Part shown: positions 11,372 through 23,300 of the stretch, piece after piece | Position numbering within the stretch: the stretch's first letter is position 1 | How the letters are laid out: every line of letters begins with the position of its first letter | Source: Manihot esculenta | Taxonomy: Eukaryota > Streptophyta > Magnoliopsida > Malpighiales > Euphorbiaceae | DNA: 64,000 bases | Direction of reading: 5' to 3' | Assembly: GCF_001659605.2 (NCBI RefSeq) | Contig: NC_035170.2 | Location: forward strand, 4,588,001 to 4,652,000 | Translations under genes and position numbers: made by a program | Notes under the pieces: generated by a model | What the model was told of the DNA's origin: nothing | What the model saw: the letters and a program-made list of their open reading frames with translations, nothing else | Databases searched by the model: none

Positions 11372-12631
11372 CTAACAAGAGCAAGGCAAAAATAAGCCTA
11401 CTATATATTTACAAATAAAATTACTCTTGAACTTCTTTAGAGGAAGCAAGTTCATCAGCCAGGTCAAGCTTAACCTCGAAGATGAAAGATTAGCACGAAT
11501 AGCCTCAACAGTTGGGTCTGCAATAATAACGCCTCTCGAGGGAGAAAATTGGGTATTTATGGCCTTTAGAGCAATAGGATTATCAATCATTTAACAAGCT
11601 GGATCATTATACTTCTCTAAAGTACCACGAGAAGAAAAGGCAGGGGCCTAGGAAGCTGAGGTTTTTGAGACAGGAGTCTTGGCAGGCTTCTCAATTGACA
11701 AATCGTTAGAGCCATACTGCACGTCCTCGCCATTAGAATCACACTCAGCTAGTTGAAGAGCACTAAGAGGCTTGCTTGGCTCATCATGACCGACCTTTAG
11801 CCCAAAATTATAGTGACTAGCATAAAAAAGTGTAGTAGAGTTAAGAATTTTGGACTTGTGCTCATCAGACTACAAGTATTTTCGATACATGGTCCTGAGG
11901 ACGCTTTCAGTTTTCTTACGCATATCCACTATGGCTACCTCATATTCCTTACAATGAGCAGAAAGCTCGGTCACCTCTAGTTTATACTGATTCTTCATAG
12001 CCTCGCTGGTGCGAGCATCCTCCCGAGACTTTTCCAAGTGATGATGATCTTGCTTAAAATCTTTAAACATTTTCAAAAGCTCATCCTCAAGATGGGTAGT
12101 CCACGAAAGAAATCCCTTAGTTTTCAGCTTTGCATCAGCTTGGACCTAGGATAATCGAGATGTCGCTTCAGATGCTCTTTGATTAATTGACTCCAATTGA
12201 GTAGCCCGATCATTCTAAAGATGGCTCTACTCAAGTAACTTATTTAACCTCTTCACCTCAGCCTCGTGTTCCCTTTTTTGTAAGGCAGCAACACAAGCAG
12301 CCTCCTATTGCCTAGCCTTTTCAATATCAGCCCGGGCGATTTTCTAGGCATTCTTCATTTTCTCTTCTAGCTCAACAAAAGCATTAAGAATCTGAAGCAC
12401 AAGACATTAGGTCAAAATAGAAAACGAAACAAAATCAACAGGAAAAGCAAATCAAAACACACCAAGAGAACTTGTCTTTTCAAGTCAGCAAAAAGCTCCT
12501 CAATAGGTCGTGGGCTGCCGGCCTCTGGTTGAACATTAGCCTTTACCAAGTGGCTAATGATCTAAAGAAGAGAAGGGTTAGAAAGGTTTAGGGAAGCCCC
12601 CAAAAACATAGAAGTGGGGGTCGACTCCTAG
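11372..12631 (-). pseudogene. C-terminal part of the Tat antisense frame (coiled coil)
   Basis: Minus-strand segments here continue the antisense frame that starts near 45359 and was split by solo LTR B. The clearest piece is the frame 11870-12076, which has a strongly charged heptad-like pattern (SREDARTSEAMKNQYKLEVTELSAHCKEYEVAIVDMRKK). Such sequence is typical of the coiled-coil tail in the extra antisense frames of plant Tat elements. Stops interrupt the reading frame, for example after the segment around 12150-12350, so it is not functional. Its role in transposition is unknown even in intact relatives. Confidence 0.5.
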
Positions 12632-13204
12632 TTTAGTGTAACAGCCCGGAAACCGAACTGCTACCGGCACTAGGATCCAGATCGACTTAAGGTCACCGGG
12701 ACCCGTAGTAAGCCTGCTATCCTGTCTGTGTACCTGTGAAATCCCATATATGATCATACATTTTCTGTCAAACATTAAAACTTTTCTTTCCTCCCAGGGC
12801 TTAACCTGTGCATGCACTATTTCTGATCTCTCTACTCATAGTGTTAAGCCTGGTTTTTTCATAGACATCATCCATAAAGAAAACATACATATATAAACTG
12901 ACCATGTATACACAACAAGGGATTACAACTCTCTAAGTCAAGCATAAGTCTATACACTGTACACTATCTCTTTACAATTACATGTCCATACTAGCTATTC
13001 CATAACTTTTCTTCTTCCATACCCTGCTGAACTCCCTCTGACCTCTGAACCTGCAAACCTGGGGGATAGGGGAGAGGAATGAGCTATACAAGCCCAATGA
13101 GCAGAACTATATAAATCATAAGTTGAAAACATGATCTCATGGAATGCACTACAGCACATCATCTCAGGGATAGACATGACCACCAACAATTCCACTCAAA
13201 GGAT

Positions 13205-13360
13205 GCCTGGCCTAGCCAGGTCTTACAACCTCAATCTGCCTGGCCCGGCCAGGTCTTACCACTCTGCCTGCCTGGCCCAGCCAGGTCTTACTATCTCTGC
13301 TGCCTGATCGAGTCAAGTCTTACCTACAGATGGCTGCCTGGCCTGGCCAGGTCTTATAAC
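13205..13360 (-). repeat. Minisatellite in solo LTR B, period about 42 bp
   Basis: Four to five units containing GCCTGGCCNNGCCAGGTCTTA. Each unit carries the inverted CCTGGC / GCCAGG pair and could fold into a hairpin. It occupies the same place in the LTR as the unrelated minisatellites of A, E and F. Confidence 0.75.
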
Positions 13361-15980
13361 AGAGTTTGGGCTATTGGAGTCGCCTTGGTCTAATTCCCAG
13401 CCTCATACACATCGTATATGCAATGCGTCAACTTCGTGAAACTAATGCAAACATCCTACTATACTCTTATGATGCATGACATATGCTCAAAGCAGTTTAG
13501 TTCCGAAAAGAGAAGTTCCACTCACCTTCGGCTGACTCTGTACTAACTCTGCAGGTTCTGAAACAGTGCTCACTGCTAATCTCTGGGGTTCCTCTGGTCC
13601 GTACCTACACAGGTGGACTTGTAACACCCCTTACCCTATCAAGTGTAGATAAAGCAAGGTCTGTAAAAAACTATACCTTTTAGACATATCAAGACTAAAC
13701 AATTTTCTTTATCTGTAAATACCAAGTGTTAGATAGTCCAAGTAAAGTTTATAAAGCAATTAAGGTAAATGTTTAAACCAAAATTTTTGCAGAGTCTCCT
13801 TTTTTTTATCCACATTGTACCCTGTAGCATATAAGAAAAACACATGCAACATTATCAACTGTTATTTGACATCTTACTATTCTTTGATTACATAACCTTT
13901 ACAACTCACTCTATTAAATATGTACATGCCAAAATATAACTGCACTATGACTCAGAGACTCAAAACAACCAGCTATGATAATGGCCTTGGTATCTGATGT
14001 AGACCTCTGATGAACTTCACGTGCCTACGTTATCTACAACCTGCATGAGGTAAAAACCAACACGCTGAGCTAATGCTCAGTGGGTGATAACAACAAATAA
14101 CAGAATAAAACAAACAAGTTCACGTATACAGATAATCAGGTAAACAAATACAAGCTAATAGATGCAAACACGTTAACACTCACTAATAAGTTCACCAAAA
14201 TCAAGTATCAATCTTAATTAAGATCTTAGCCCTTATAACCACATAGTAGGATCGACTAGGTAGATAAGGAGATATAACGGTAGGCATAGGGTGCCGAACG
14301 GTAGGCTCAGAGGCCAAAACTGTGATAGCAAGGCTCTGTGGCCATGCTTATGAGGTACCAGATATGTAACCTCTAATATAGATCATGTATCGGTAGCAGT
14401 ACTGCGAACTCTGTATGTTTATATGTCATGCCATACCCTTAAGCTAACCTCGACTCCTATTACGTTTACCAGGGCCAAGTATCATTAACTCAATATATCA
14501 ATGTAAATACATGTCATTTGAAGCTCTTGGATAAAGTACATATATCATATGCCAAGGTTTACAATATGGAAAACTCATGGCAAATAGTGCAAAACTTTAT
14601 TGACTTAGCATTTCAATATAGAAAACTACATTCTGCCATATATTGCATAAACTTTTCAAGCAGTTTAAAGTTACAATTTGACTTCAGTTTCTTCATAAGA
14701 AATGTACATTTATGTCTTCTCTTTCCAACAAGGTATGGTTCATGCAAATCTGATCATCCTAACTTAAGTTATGAATTTTTCTTTACAAGCTGCTCAATAA
14801 GGTCTTACTCAGTCCAGTATTGGTACTTGTTTATAGTATCACAAAACTTATCAGATTCATGCATTTTCATACAAATTCAAGCTCAAGTGTCTTCTAAAAA
14901 GTTTTAGGTATATTTCTTACAATTCATTTGGCACTGGTCTTAACAAATTTCACTGAGTATGTCATTAGTTATGGTATAATCAATAGACTCTATTCCGGAT
15001 GCACTCCCACTGTGTCCAGTTTAGGTTCACTTGCAATTTTCATCATTTTAACTACAGATTCAGAATTTTGTCAATTCATGAAAGTTTTAGATATTTGTCT
15101 TAGCTTTCATTTGGTATATCTTAGGCCTAATTTCAATATATACACAATAAGTTATGAAGTTAGAAACACAAGCTGTCCTGTTACAACTTATTCTGCCAGA
15201 TTTACACTTTTAGCTCCCATGTTAAATTTCTTTACTCTTAAGCCTTTCAAACATCATTTTAACATTCATATAACATATTTATACAATCAAAGCAACATTT
15301 CCAACAAGTAAAATCAACCCCTAATTTCACTTATTCATGGCAGAATCAAAGGAAAACAGAAAATCATTAAAACACCAAACCTTTCTTGAATTCTTCTTTT
15401 CTTTTCCTCTTCTAATCTCTAGCTATCTCCTTTTCCTTTGATGTTCCTTCACCTATGCCAATTTATATCTTAGGGAAGGATTGAATAAATTGTAAATTAA
15501 AGCTTTATAATTCAAATTCATGCATGAAGAAATGAGATGATGTTATTTCCTACTCATTTCTAAGCTCACCTTTGATTTTCAAGCTTGGTGCATATGGAAC
15601 CCTAAACTTTTCTTCTTCAATTCTTTCACTATATGGCTGTTCCTTTAGCTCTTGATCTTAGGATGAATTTTTGTTAAAGGAAGAAGTTGTTTTGGTAAGG
15701 TTTTGGCTTGTCTTTGGTGGGAGAAAGAAAAGCAAAAGTTTCTTCTTTGAAGTTGGATGACCTACGGCAACATGGACAAAGGAAGAAGACAATCCCTTTT
15801 CTTTCTTTTGCATTGTCATTTCTTCTCTCCTTAGTTAGGTGACACATGGAAAGTAAATCTGAATTTTTATGTTTTAACTTTCCATATTTATACTTTAACC
15901 TACTAAACTCTTTCCAATATTTCAATTTAGTTTTTAAACTTTCAATATTCATAGATTGACCTACTAAACTATACATATAG

Positions 15981-16633
15981 TGTAACGACCCGAAAAAAAC
16001 GGACCGCTACCGGTGCTAGGATCCAGATCGGCCCTTACCTCTTGAAGATCGAGAGGGAGACGACCTAAACTTGGAGATCCACGAAAATGAGCTCCTGAGT
16101 TCCCAAAGCTCCAAAACTTGGTTTAAATGCTCAAACTTGCAAACGTGAGTTTAAAACTCAAGAAAATGGAAGAGATTTGGAGGAAGAACACGAGAGTTGC
16201 AAAGGGAAGGTCGGAAGCTTGCTGTGGCCGAAAATGGGAGAAAACTCGCCCATTTCGGCTAAGTGCACCTTTTATAGGTGGCTGGCCAGATCACGTTCGG
16301 GGGCCGAATGCGCTTCCGCATCCATGCAATGTTCGGCGGCCGAACTTGACTTTCGGCGGCCGAACCTGGACTTCCCTAACTCATGCTTTCGGGGGCCTAA
16401 CGTGCCTCCAAAACGCATGCATGTTCGGCGGCCGAACTTGACTTTCGGCGGCCGAACCTGGGTTTTCCTCCAAGGACTTTTCATGCAAAAACTCATTTAA
16501 TTTCATACTTAAAACCATTAAAAACATGAAAACATTTTACAAAAACATGATTTTACCCTTCTAGAGGTCTCCGACATCCGAGATCCCACCGAACGGTAGG
16601 AATTCCGATACCGGAGTCTAGCCGGGTATTACA
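15981..16633 (-). repeat. 3' LTR of element D (short form)
   Basis: 653 bp from TGTAACGACCCG to GGGTATTACA on the plus strand, nearly identical to 41871-42522. The segment between the GAGGTAAG word and the CCGATCTGG terminal block of longer LTRs is absent. Confidence 0.85.
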
Positions 16634-16648
16634 TTCTCCCCCCCTTAA

Positions 16649-16670
16649 GAACATTCGTCCCCGAATGTTC
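16649..16670 (-). other. Hairpin beside the polypurine tract of element D
   Basis: Arms GAACATTCG and CGAATGTTC (9 bp, perfect) with a 4-base loop, directly next to the polypurine tract (GTTCTTAAGGGGGGGAGAA on the minus strand). The same hairpin is present in E and F. Confidence 0.7.
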
Positions 16671-16731
16671 CTCAACTAGTACATGCATAGCAAACAACAT
16701 AACATACACATGAAACACATGGAGACTAACC

Positions 16732-17746
16732 TTAAAAGAGATGAGGATATTGCCGGAGCATGGACTCCCGTGTCTCCCAAGTGCATTCTTCCATATTGTG
16801 GTGGTTCCACGGGACTTTCACCATCGGGATTTCCTTGTTTCTCAGCTTCCTGATCTGGGTGTCTAGGATCCGTACTGGCTGCTCAACATAGGTGAGATCC
16901 TCTTGGATCTCCACATCAGGCTCACTAAGAACCTTGCCCGGATCTGACACGAATTTTCTCAACATAGAAACATGGAAAACCGAATGGATTCTCTCCATTG
17001 AAGCAGGTAAGTCCAGCTTGTACGATACACTCCCAATCTTTTGCAAGACTTCAAAGGGTCCGATGTACCGCGGAGCCAGCTTACCTTTCTTCCCGAACCG
17101 AACCACTCCTTTCATTGGAGACACCTTAAGCAATACCAGATCCCCCTCCTGAAACTCTACTAGTCTTCTGCGGATGTCTGCATAACTCTTCTGTCTGCTT
17201 GCAGCTGTCTTGATTCTTTCTCTGATTAAGGGTACCACCCTGCTGGTGATCTCTACTAGCTCAGGCCCTGCCAAGGCCTTTTCTCCAACTTCTTCCCAGC
17301 AAACCGGTGACCTGCACTTCCTCCCATATAAAGCTTCATATGGAGCCATCCCGATGCTAGCATGATGGCTGTTATTGTAGGCAAACTCCACCAAAGGTAG
17401 ATGCTGCCTCCAAGAATCGCCAAAGTCTAGCACACACATTCTCAGCATATCTTCTATGGTCTGGATGGTCCTCTCTGACTGTCCGTCTGTCTGTGGATGG
17501 AAGGCAGTGCTGAAATCCAATCTAGTACCCATGGCATTCTGCAGACTCCGCCAAAACCTGGAGGTGAACTGGGGTCCTCTATCTGACACTATAGAAACAG
17601 GAACCCCAAGCAGTCTGACTATCTCATCAACGTACACCTGCGCCAACTTGTCCACAGAATAGCCACTCCTGACAGGGACGAAGTGAGCAGATTTGGTGAG
17701 TCTGTCCACAATCACTCATATGGAGTCCAATCTGTTGGACGTCGCC
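16732..17746 (-). pseudogene. Integrase C-terminal half and chromodomain of element D
   Basis: The minus-strand frame carries the integrase residues Asp in SDRGPQF and Glu in GQSERTIQ, followed by the [16 protein letters not shown] motif and a chromodomain-like end ([30 protein letters not shown]) that would target chromatin. A stop codon (TGA, plus positions 17716-17718) replaces a tryptophan conserved in E and F. The frame is cut at 17746 by element E and continues at 27725. Confidence 0.8.
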
Positions 17747-17923
17747 TGTAATACCCGGCTAGACTCCGGTATCGGAATCCCTACCGTCCGGAGGGACCTC
17801 GGATGTCGGAAACCTCTAGAAGGGTAAAACTATGAATTTATGAGATGTTTTCACGTATTTCATGTTTTTAAGTAAGAAATTAAATGAGTTTTTACATGAA
17901 AAGTCTTTGGAGGAAAACCCAGG

Positions 17924-18085
17924 TTCGGCCGCCGAAAGTCAAGTTCGGCCGCCGAACATGCATGCTTTTGGAGGCACGTTAGGCCCCCGAAAGCATGAGT
18001 GAGGGAAGTCCAGGTTCGGCTGCCGAACCTTATGTTCGGCCGCCGAACATGGCATGCATGCGGAGGCACATTCGGCCCCCGAACG
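17924..18085 (+). promoter_or_regulatory. Upstream GCC-palindrome cluster of the E LTR
   Basis: Five copies of TTCGGCCGCCGAA-type near-palindromes (some with T or CC variants) lie within 160 bases before the TATA box. Each has a GCCGCC core like the GCC-box bound by plant ERF factors. This is motif likeness only. Confidence 0.5.
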
Positions 18086-18101
18086 TGGTCTGGCCAGCCA
18101 C

Positions 18102-18108
18102 TATAAAA
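18102..18108 (+). promoter_or_regulatory. LTR promoter TATA box of element E
   Basis: CTATAAAAGGGTCCC lies between the two GCC-palindrome clusters. The same TATA context is found at the matching place in A, B, D and F, so this is very likely the U3/R promoter with a start near 18130. Confidence 0.75.
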
Positions 18109-18624
18109 GGGTCCCTTAGCCGAAAACGGGCGAGCTTTTCCCCATTTTCGGCCAAGGTGAGCTTTCCGCCGCCCCTCACCCATTTTTGATGTTCTTCCTC
18201 TAAATCTTTCAAGATTTTCACTTGTTTTCCCTTGGTTTTGAAGATTTAAGCTTTTGAAACAAGTTTTGGAGCTTGGAAGTCTTGGAGCTAAATCCCTCCA
18301 TTTTCCGAGCTAGGGTCGTTCTTCCTCTCGATCTTCAAGAGGTAAGCTTCGATCTATGCTTCTTTTATGTTTTATGAAAGTTTTATGCAAGTTGATGGGG
18401 TAGAATGCATGTTTAGGCTTGTTGTTAGGTTTATGGGTTTATGTTGTGATTTGAACAATGTATGTTGGAAATGTGTTGTTTGAAGTGTTGTAGTTGGGGT
18501 ATATTATAGTTTGAGACCCCTAGGTGTGATGTATGATGTGTATGCATGTGTAGAAACAAGTTTATGCATGTTTTGAGGCGTTTTGGAGGCTGTGGACACA
18601 AGGGAGCCAAGTTTCTGCCCTTCG

Positions 18625-18830
18625 GCAGAAACTCAGGTTCGGCCGCCGAAGTAACTTTCGGCCGCCGAACCCCCTTGTGGAGGCAGTTTCGGCTGCCGAA
18701 GCCTGCCCCCGAAACTCGAGTTTCGTCTCTGTCTGGGAGGTTCGGCCGCCGAAAGTGCCGCCGAACCTGCATGACTTTCGGCTGCAGAGGGACTTTCGGC
18801 CGCCGAACCTGCCGCCGAAAGTGCCCTGTT
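18625..18830 (+). repeat. Downstream GCC-palindrome cluster of the E LTR
   Basis: At least seven full or half copies of TTCGGCCGCCGAA lie in the presumed transcribed part of the LTR. They could fold into short GC-rich hairpins in RNA. The repeats create chance frames rich in FGGR, SAAE and RRPN in all frames. Confidence 0.7.
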
Positions 18831-18948
18831 TAGCCGTTTCTTGCATGATTTCATGTGAGGTTTTCAGGATGTTTTAGGGGGTCTTTGGGGAGTATTTTGG
18901 AGTCATGTTCATGTATGTTTGGTGCCTCATTTGAGTCCACCTGTGTAG

Positions 18949-19024
18949 GTTCGGACCCGAGGAACCGAGACCCCCGGTTGTGAGATAGTCGTTCAGAGTT
19001 CGTTGTTAAAGCTTCAGTTACCAG
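18949..19024 (+). other. Exon-like segment with splice-type borders in the E LTR
   Basis: The segment is preceded by a pyrimidine-rich CACCTGTGTAG acceptor-like end and followed by AG|GTGAGTGGA, a strong donor-like site. It has no ATG. The same borders occur in A (9149-9220), B and F (31490-31561, minus) with an interior that is only partly conserved. It is a candidate leader exon; no transcript evidence is available. Confidence 0.4.
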
Positions 19025-19224
19025 GTGAGTGGAACAACCCCCTTAAGCTTTAAAGTAAATGAATAAATGAATGAATCATAAAGCATTGCCCATGCATCAT
19101 TATGCCATGCAATATTAGGTTGTTTGCATTAGAATTCACGAATATGTTGCATTGCATACTTTGTTGTTGATGTGGATGAATGTTGAATGATCCATTAGCC
19201 CTTGTATGTCATGATAGCCTATGT

Positions 19225-19322
19225 GAGTCCAGGTGTGCCTGCTACGGCTCTACGCCCCTGGCACTATGACAGATTATGGAAGTCCGGGTGTGCCTGCTAC
19301 GGCTCTACGCCCCCGGCATGTA
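19225..19322 (+). repeat. Two-unit minisatellite in the E 5' LTR
   Basis: Two units of GTCCAGGTGTGCCTGCTACGG plus CTCTACGCCCCTGGCA, each with inverted CCAGG/CCTGG or CCGGG/CCCGG words. The 3' LTR has the same pair at about 26906-27003. Confidence 0.8.
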
Positions 19323-20044
19323 TAAGTAAGAAAGATTGGGGCTAAATGGTGACAAGTTCATCCTTGTTGTGAAATGTTTGTGTTATGGCGCATACATGAA
19401 AGCATGAATAAGAAAAAGAAAGAAAAAGTTAAATGATAATAATAATAATAAAATGAATAATAATATACCTAAAAATGGAGGAATTAAAACAAATGTTTTT
19501 AGTTTCTGCTCACTGGGCTCTAGTAGCTCACCCCACTCCCTTTATCCCCAGAGTTGCAGGTACAGGATAGATCGGGAAGTCGGCTAGAGTGAAGTTAAGT
19601 CATGTATGTTGTAATAGATAGTAGTGGACATGAACATGATGTAATGAATATTTATGACCATGTAATGTAATGAATGATTTGATGATGTATTGAGGATTAT
19701 AGTAGTGCTTGACCTAGAGGTGTGTGAATCCCTATTATGTACAGAGTGTTTAATGAGTAATGATGTTAATGACCATGATTATCCAAGCTGTTATGTATGA
19801 TGATGATACCCCATTGGAGTATTTGATGAGGACTCCAGTGTGGGGTTTATGTATGATTTTGTGCATGCACAGGTTTTGCTTGGATAAGAGAAAAGAAAAA
19901 TTTTTACAGATCATGTATATGTTGTTATGTATGGGATTCCACAGGTTTACAGGAGGTATGTAGGCTTGCTACGGGTCCCGGCGGCCTTAAGCCGATCTGG
20001 ATCCTAGCGCCGGTAACGGGTCGGATTTCCGGGTCGTTACAGAG

Positions 20045-20057
20045 TGGTATCAGAGCC
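20045..20057 (+). other. Primer binding site (initiator Met tRNA) of element E
   Basis: TGGTATCAGAGCC begins three bases after the LTR end and is complementary to the 3' end of plant initiator methionine tRNA, the usual primer of chromoviruses. Confidence 0.9.
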
Positions 20058-20311
20058 CTAGGTTCATATGGTCGGACCTAGAGTGTCGGGCTCATAGATG
20101 TTCTAGAAGGTCAAGCACACTAGGAAAATCATGTCCACTAGGATAGGATGTAGAGTCCTGTCTATATGATGATATGATATGCCATGATGATATGCATGTG
20201 CATAAATGCTATGATGTGATGCTATGTATGTGATGAGGGTTCATGTGTTTCCACATGAACCATATGATGCTAATGATTGCTTGTGCTATGTGCTGTTTTT
20301 CAGAAGATAGA

Positions 20312-23300
20312 ATGAGAGGAACTCGTCGATCTGCACGATTGACTGGAGTGCCACCTCAGGACGAGGGCACTGATGCCCGTCCTTCAGCTTTGCCTAGGGC
20401 AATGTCCAGTAGGTCCAACAGAGACAGAGTAGCTAGAGACCCTAGAAGGTCTTTGGATCTGGGTAGAAGCAGATCAGTAAGGGGAACAGTGCAGGGAGGA
20501 ATGTCTGAGGATATGGAAGTAGATCAGAGGAGGGATGGCAATCTCGGTGTGAGCATGCCGGAAGAGGGCATGGGAGAATCAGAAGGAGGCACTCAGGCCT
20601 CGAGTCATGTCCAGCCACATCACTACCCACCCTATTCACACCATCCAGGGTATTCGATGGGAGGTACATCGGATTACCCCAGTTTTAGCCCTTATCCTCC
20701 ACATATGCCATACCCACCTTACTACCCACCATACTCTCAGTACCCCATGTACCCACCTCCACCTCCCTATACCAGTACAGCAAACCCTACCCCAGGGGAT
20801 GTTGCACCTCCACCACCACCAGTACCTACTGTCCCGGAAACACAAGTACCCAAACCTACCTCATCTGGAGGGAGCAAGGTCAAGATGACCGATTACATGA
20901 AGTTGGGTGCTCCTCAGTACAGAGCAGGTGATGACCCATTTGAGTATCTGAGCAGGGTCAAGACTATTACAGATGAGATAGGGGCTGATGACAGTAGAGC
21001 CATTCAGATGGCTGGGTTCACACTGGAGTGCAAGAAGGCACGTAGTTGGTTTAAGAACTATGTGAACCCGAGAGCGGACAGTATGTCCTGGGAGGAGTTC
21101 GCAAATGAGTTTGCAGGATGGGCTTTCCCTGAGAGCTCTAGAGAGCAGAAGATGATAGAATTCGAGCAGTTGAGGCAGACTGATCAGATGAGTGTGGAGG
21201 AGTACACAGACAGGTTCCTGGAGTTGTTGCCATATGCTGGGCTGAATTTGGACACAGATCAAAAGAAGTCAAGGAGATATATTATGAGGCTGCACTCCAG
21301 GTATTCCTCTTTGGTACAGTCAGCAGAGAGGGAGAGTTTCCATGCCATAGTGGATATGGCTAGGAGAATGGAGGCTAGTGCTATCGTTGAGGGGAAGGTA
21401 AAACAGTCAGTGGCACAGTCTTCTGGTTCCAAGACCCCAGGTGGGGAAAGGTTAGACTCTTCTTCTCTGAGTACAGCAGTTGCAGGCAGTAAGAAGTGGG
21501 ACAGAGGCCACAGAAAATCTAAGAAGAATAAGTTCTGGAACAAGATCAAGTCAGGTCTGGGTTTAGGCAGTGGCTCAAGCTCTGGCGCAGAGGTTACAGC
21601 ATGTATGAGATGTGGGAGACCACACAAGGGAGTATGTCTGGCAGGGACAAACACATGTTTCAGGTGCGGACAGGCGGGTCATTTGGCTCGAGATTGTCCT
21701 AGAGCAGCCTTTGCAGCACCGTCTCAGCAGACAGCCTCCGACAGTGTGGTGCAGCCAGTAGCTCCAGCCGCAACACAGGCCAGTGGCAGAGGCAGGGGGA
21801 GAGGGTCAGCCTCTTCATCAGCAGGATACAGAGGTGAAGGTCCATCAGCTCCGGCACGGATCTTCACTATGACTCAGCAGGAGGCCAACACATCCAACAC
21901 CGTGGTGGCAGGTAATCTCATCATTGGTTGTTCTGATGTGTATGCCTTAATGGACCCGGGTGCATCTCATTCTTTTATTGCTCCGAGAGTCGTGGAGAGG
22001 GTAGGATTGATGGTCTCTGGGTTAGAGTGTCCCCTATGGGTCAGTGGACCCAAGTGTGACCCGTCAGTGGCAGAGGCAGTCTGCCAATGTAGTCCAGTTT
22101 TCATAGAGGGAAGATGCCTTTCCGCCGACCTCGTGGTTCTAGATTTGACAGATTTTGACGTCATTCTAGGGATGGATTGGTTATCGACCCATGGTGCTAC
22201 CTTGGACTGTAGAGACAAGGTAGTCAGATTCAGAGATCAGGATGGGTCAGAGGTCGTCTTCAGAGGAGACAAGAGGGGTACACCTAGAGGTCTGATCTCA
22301 GCTCTTCAGGCTCGTAGGTTGCTTAGGAGGGGATGTCAGGGGTTTCTAGCTCATGTGAGGGAGTTAGATAGTCATGTCAGAGAGCCCGCCTCAGTGCCTG
22401 TGGTGAGTGAGTTCTTAGATGTTTTCCCAGACGAGCTGCCAGGGTTACCACCTGCTAGGGAGATAGAGTTCGAGATTGAGTTAATGCCTGGTACCAGACC
22501 GATCTCTATCCCTCCCTACAGGATGGCACCAGCTGAATTGAAAGAACTGAAGGAACAGTTGCAAGAGCTGGTAGATAAGGGTTTCATCCGACCGAGTACT
22601 TCACCTTGGGGTGCTCCGGTTTTGTTTGTGAGGAAGAAGGATGGATCCCTCAGACTTTGTATCGACTACAGACAGTTGAACAAGGTCACTACCAAGAACA
22701 AGTACCCTTTGCCGAGGATCGACGATCTATTCGACCAGCTAGCAGGAGCAGGTTGTTTCTCCAAAATAGATCTGAGATCAGGGTACCATCAGTTGAGGAT
22801 AAGGAATGAAGATGTACCGAAGACAGCTTTCAGGACCAGGTATGGGCACTATGAGTTCCTTGTGATGCCGTTTGGGTTGACCAACGCCCCTGCAGCATTC
22901 ATGGACCTCATGAACAGAGTATTCAGTCAGTATCTGGATCACTTCGTTATTGTCTTCATAGATGATATCTTAGTGTACTCCAGAAATGCAGAGGAGCATG
23001 CCCATCACCTGAGGACAGTTTTGCAGACCTTGAGAGAGCATGGCTTGTATGCCAAGTTCTCCAAGTGTGAGTTTTGGCTTAGGAGCATTTCATTCTTGGG
23101 GCACATTGTGTCAGAACAGGGTATTGAAGTAGACCCCAAGAAGGTAGAGGCTGTAGCTAACTGGCCTAGACCCACCACAGTGACCGAGATCAAGAGTTTT
23201 CTGGGTTTAGCAGGTTACTACAGGAGGTTCGTTCAGGACTTCTCAAAGATTGCTGCTCCTATGACCAAATTGACAAAGAAGAATCAGAAGTTCATATGGA

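Larger units (their letters stand above)
17747..20041 (+). repeat. 5' LTR of element E
   Basis: 2295 bp, TGTAATACCCGG to GGGTCGTTACA. It holds two GCC-palindrome clusters (17924-18085 and 18625-18830), a TATA box at 18102-18108, donor-like sites at 18157 and 18342, an exon-like segment 18949-19024, and a two-unit minisatellite at about 19225-19322. Confidence 0.92.

Noticed and set aside
14518..15311. Two frames of 129 and 127 residues in solo LTR C
   Set aside because: AT-rich, phenylalanine/serine-heavy chance frames with no motif, placed inside an LTR.
18431..18877. Overlapping frames rich in FGGR, SAAE and RRPN
   Set aside because: They arise in every frame from the CpG-rich TTCGGCCGCCGAA repeats of the LTRs and show no protein-like constraint. 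The same holds near 8643-9111, 16127-16500, 25620-26559, 31633-32103, 39254-39724 and 42904-43458.
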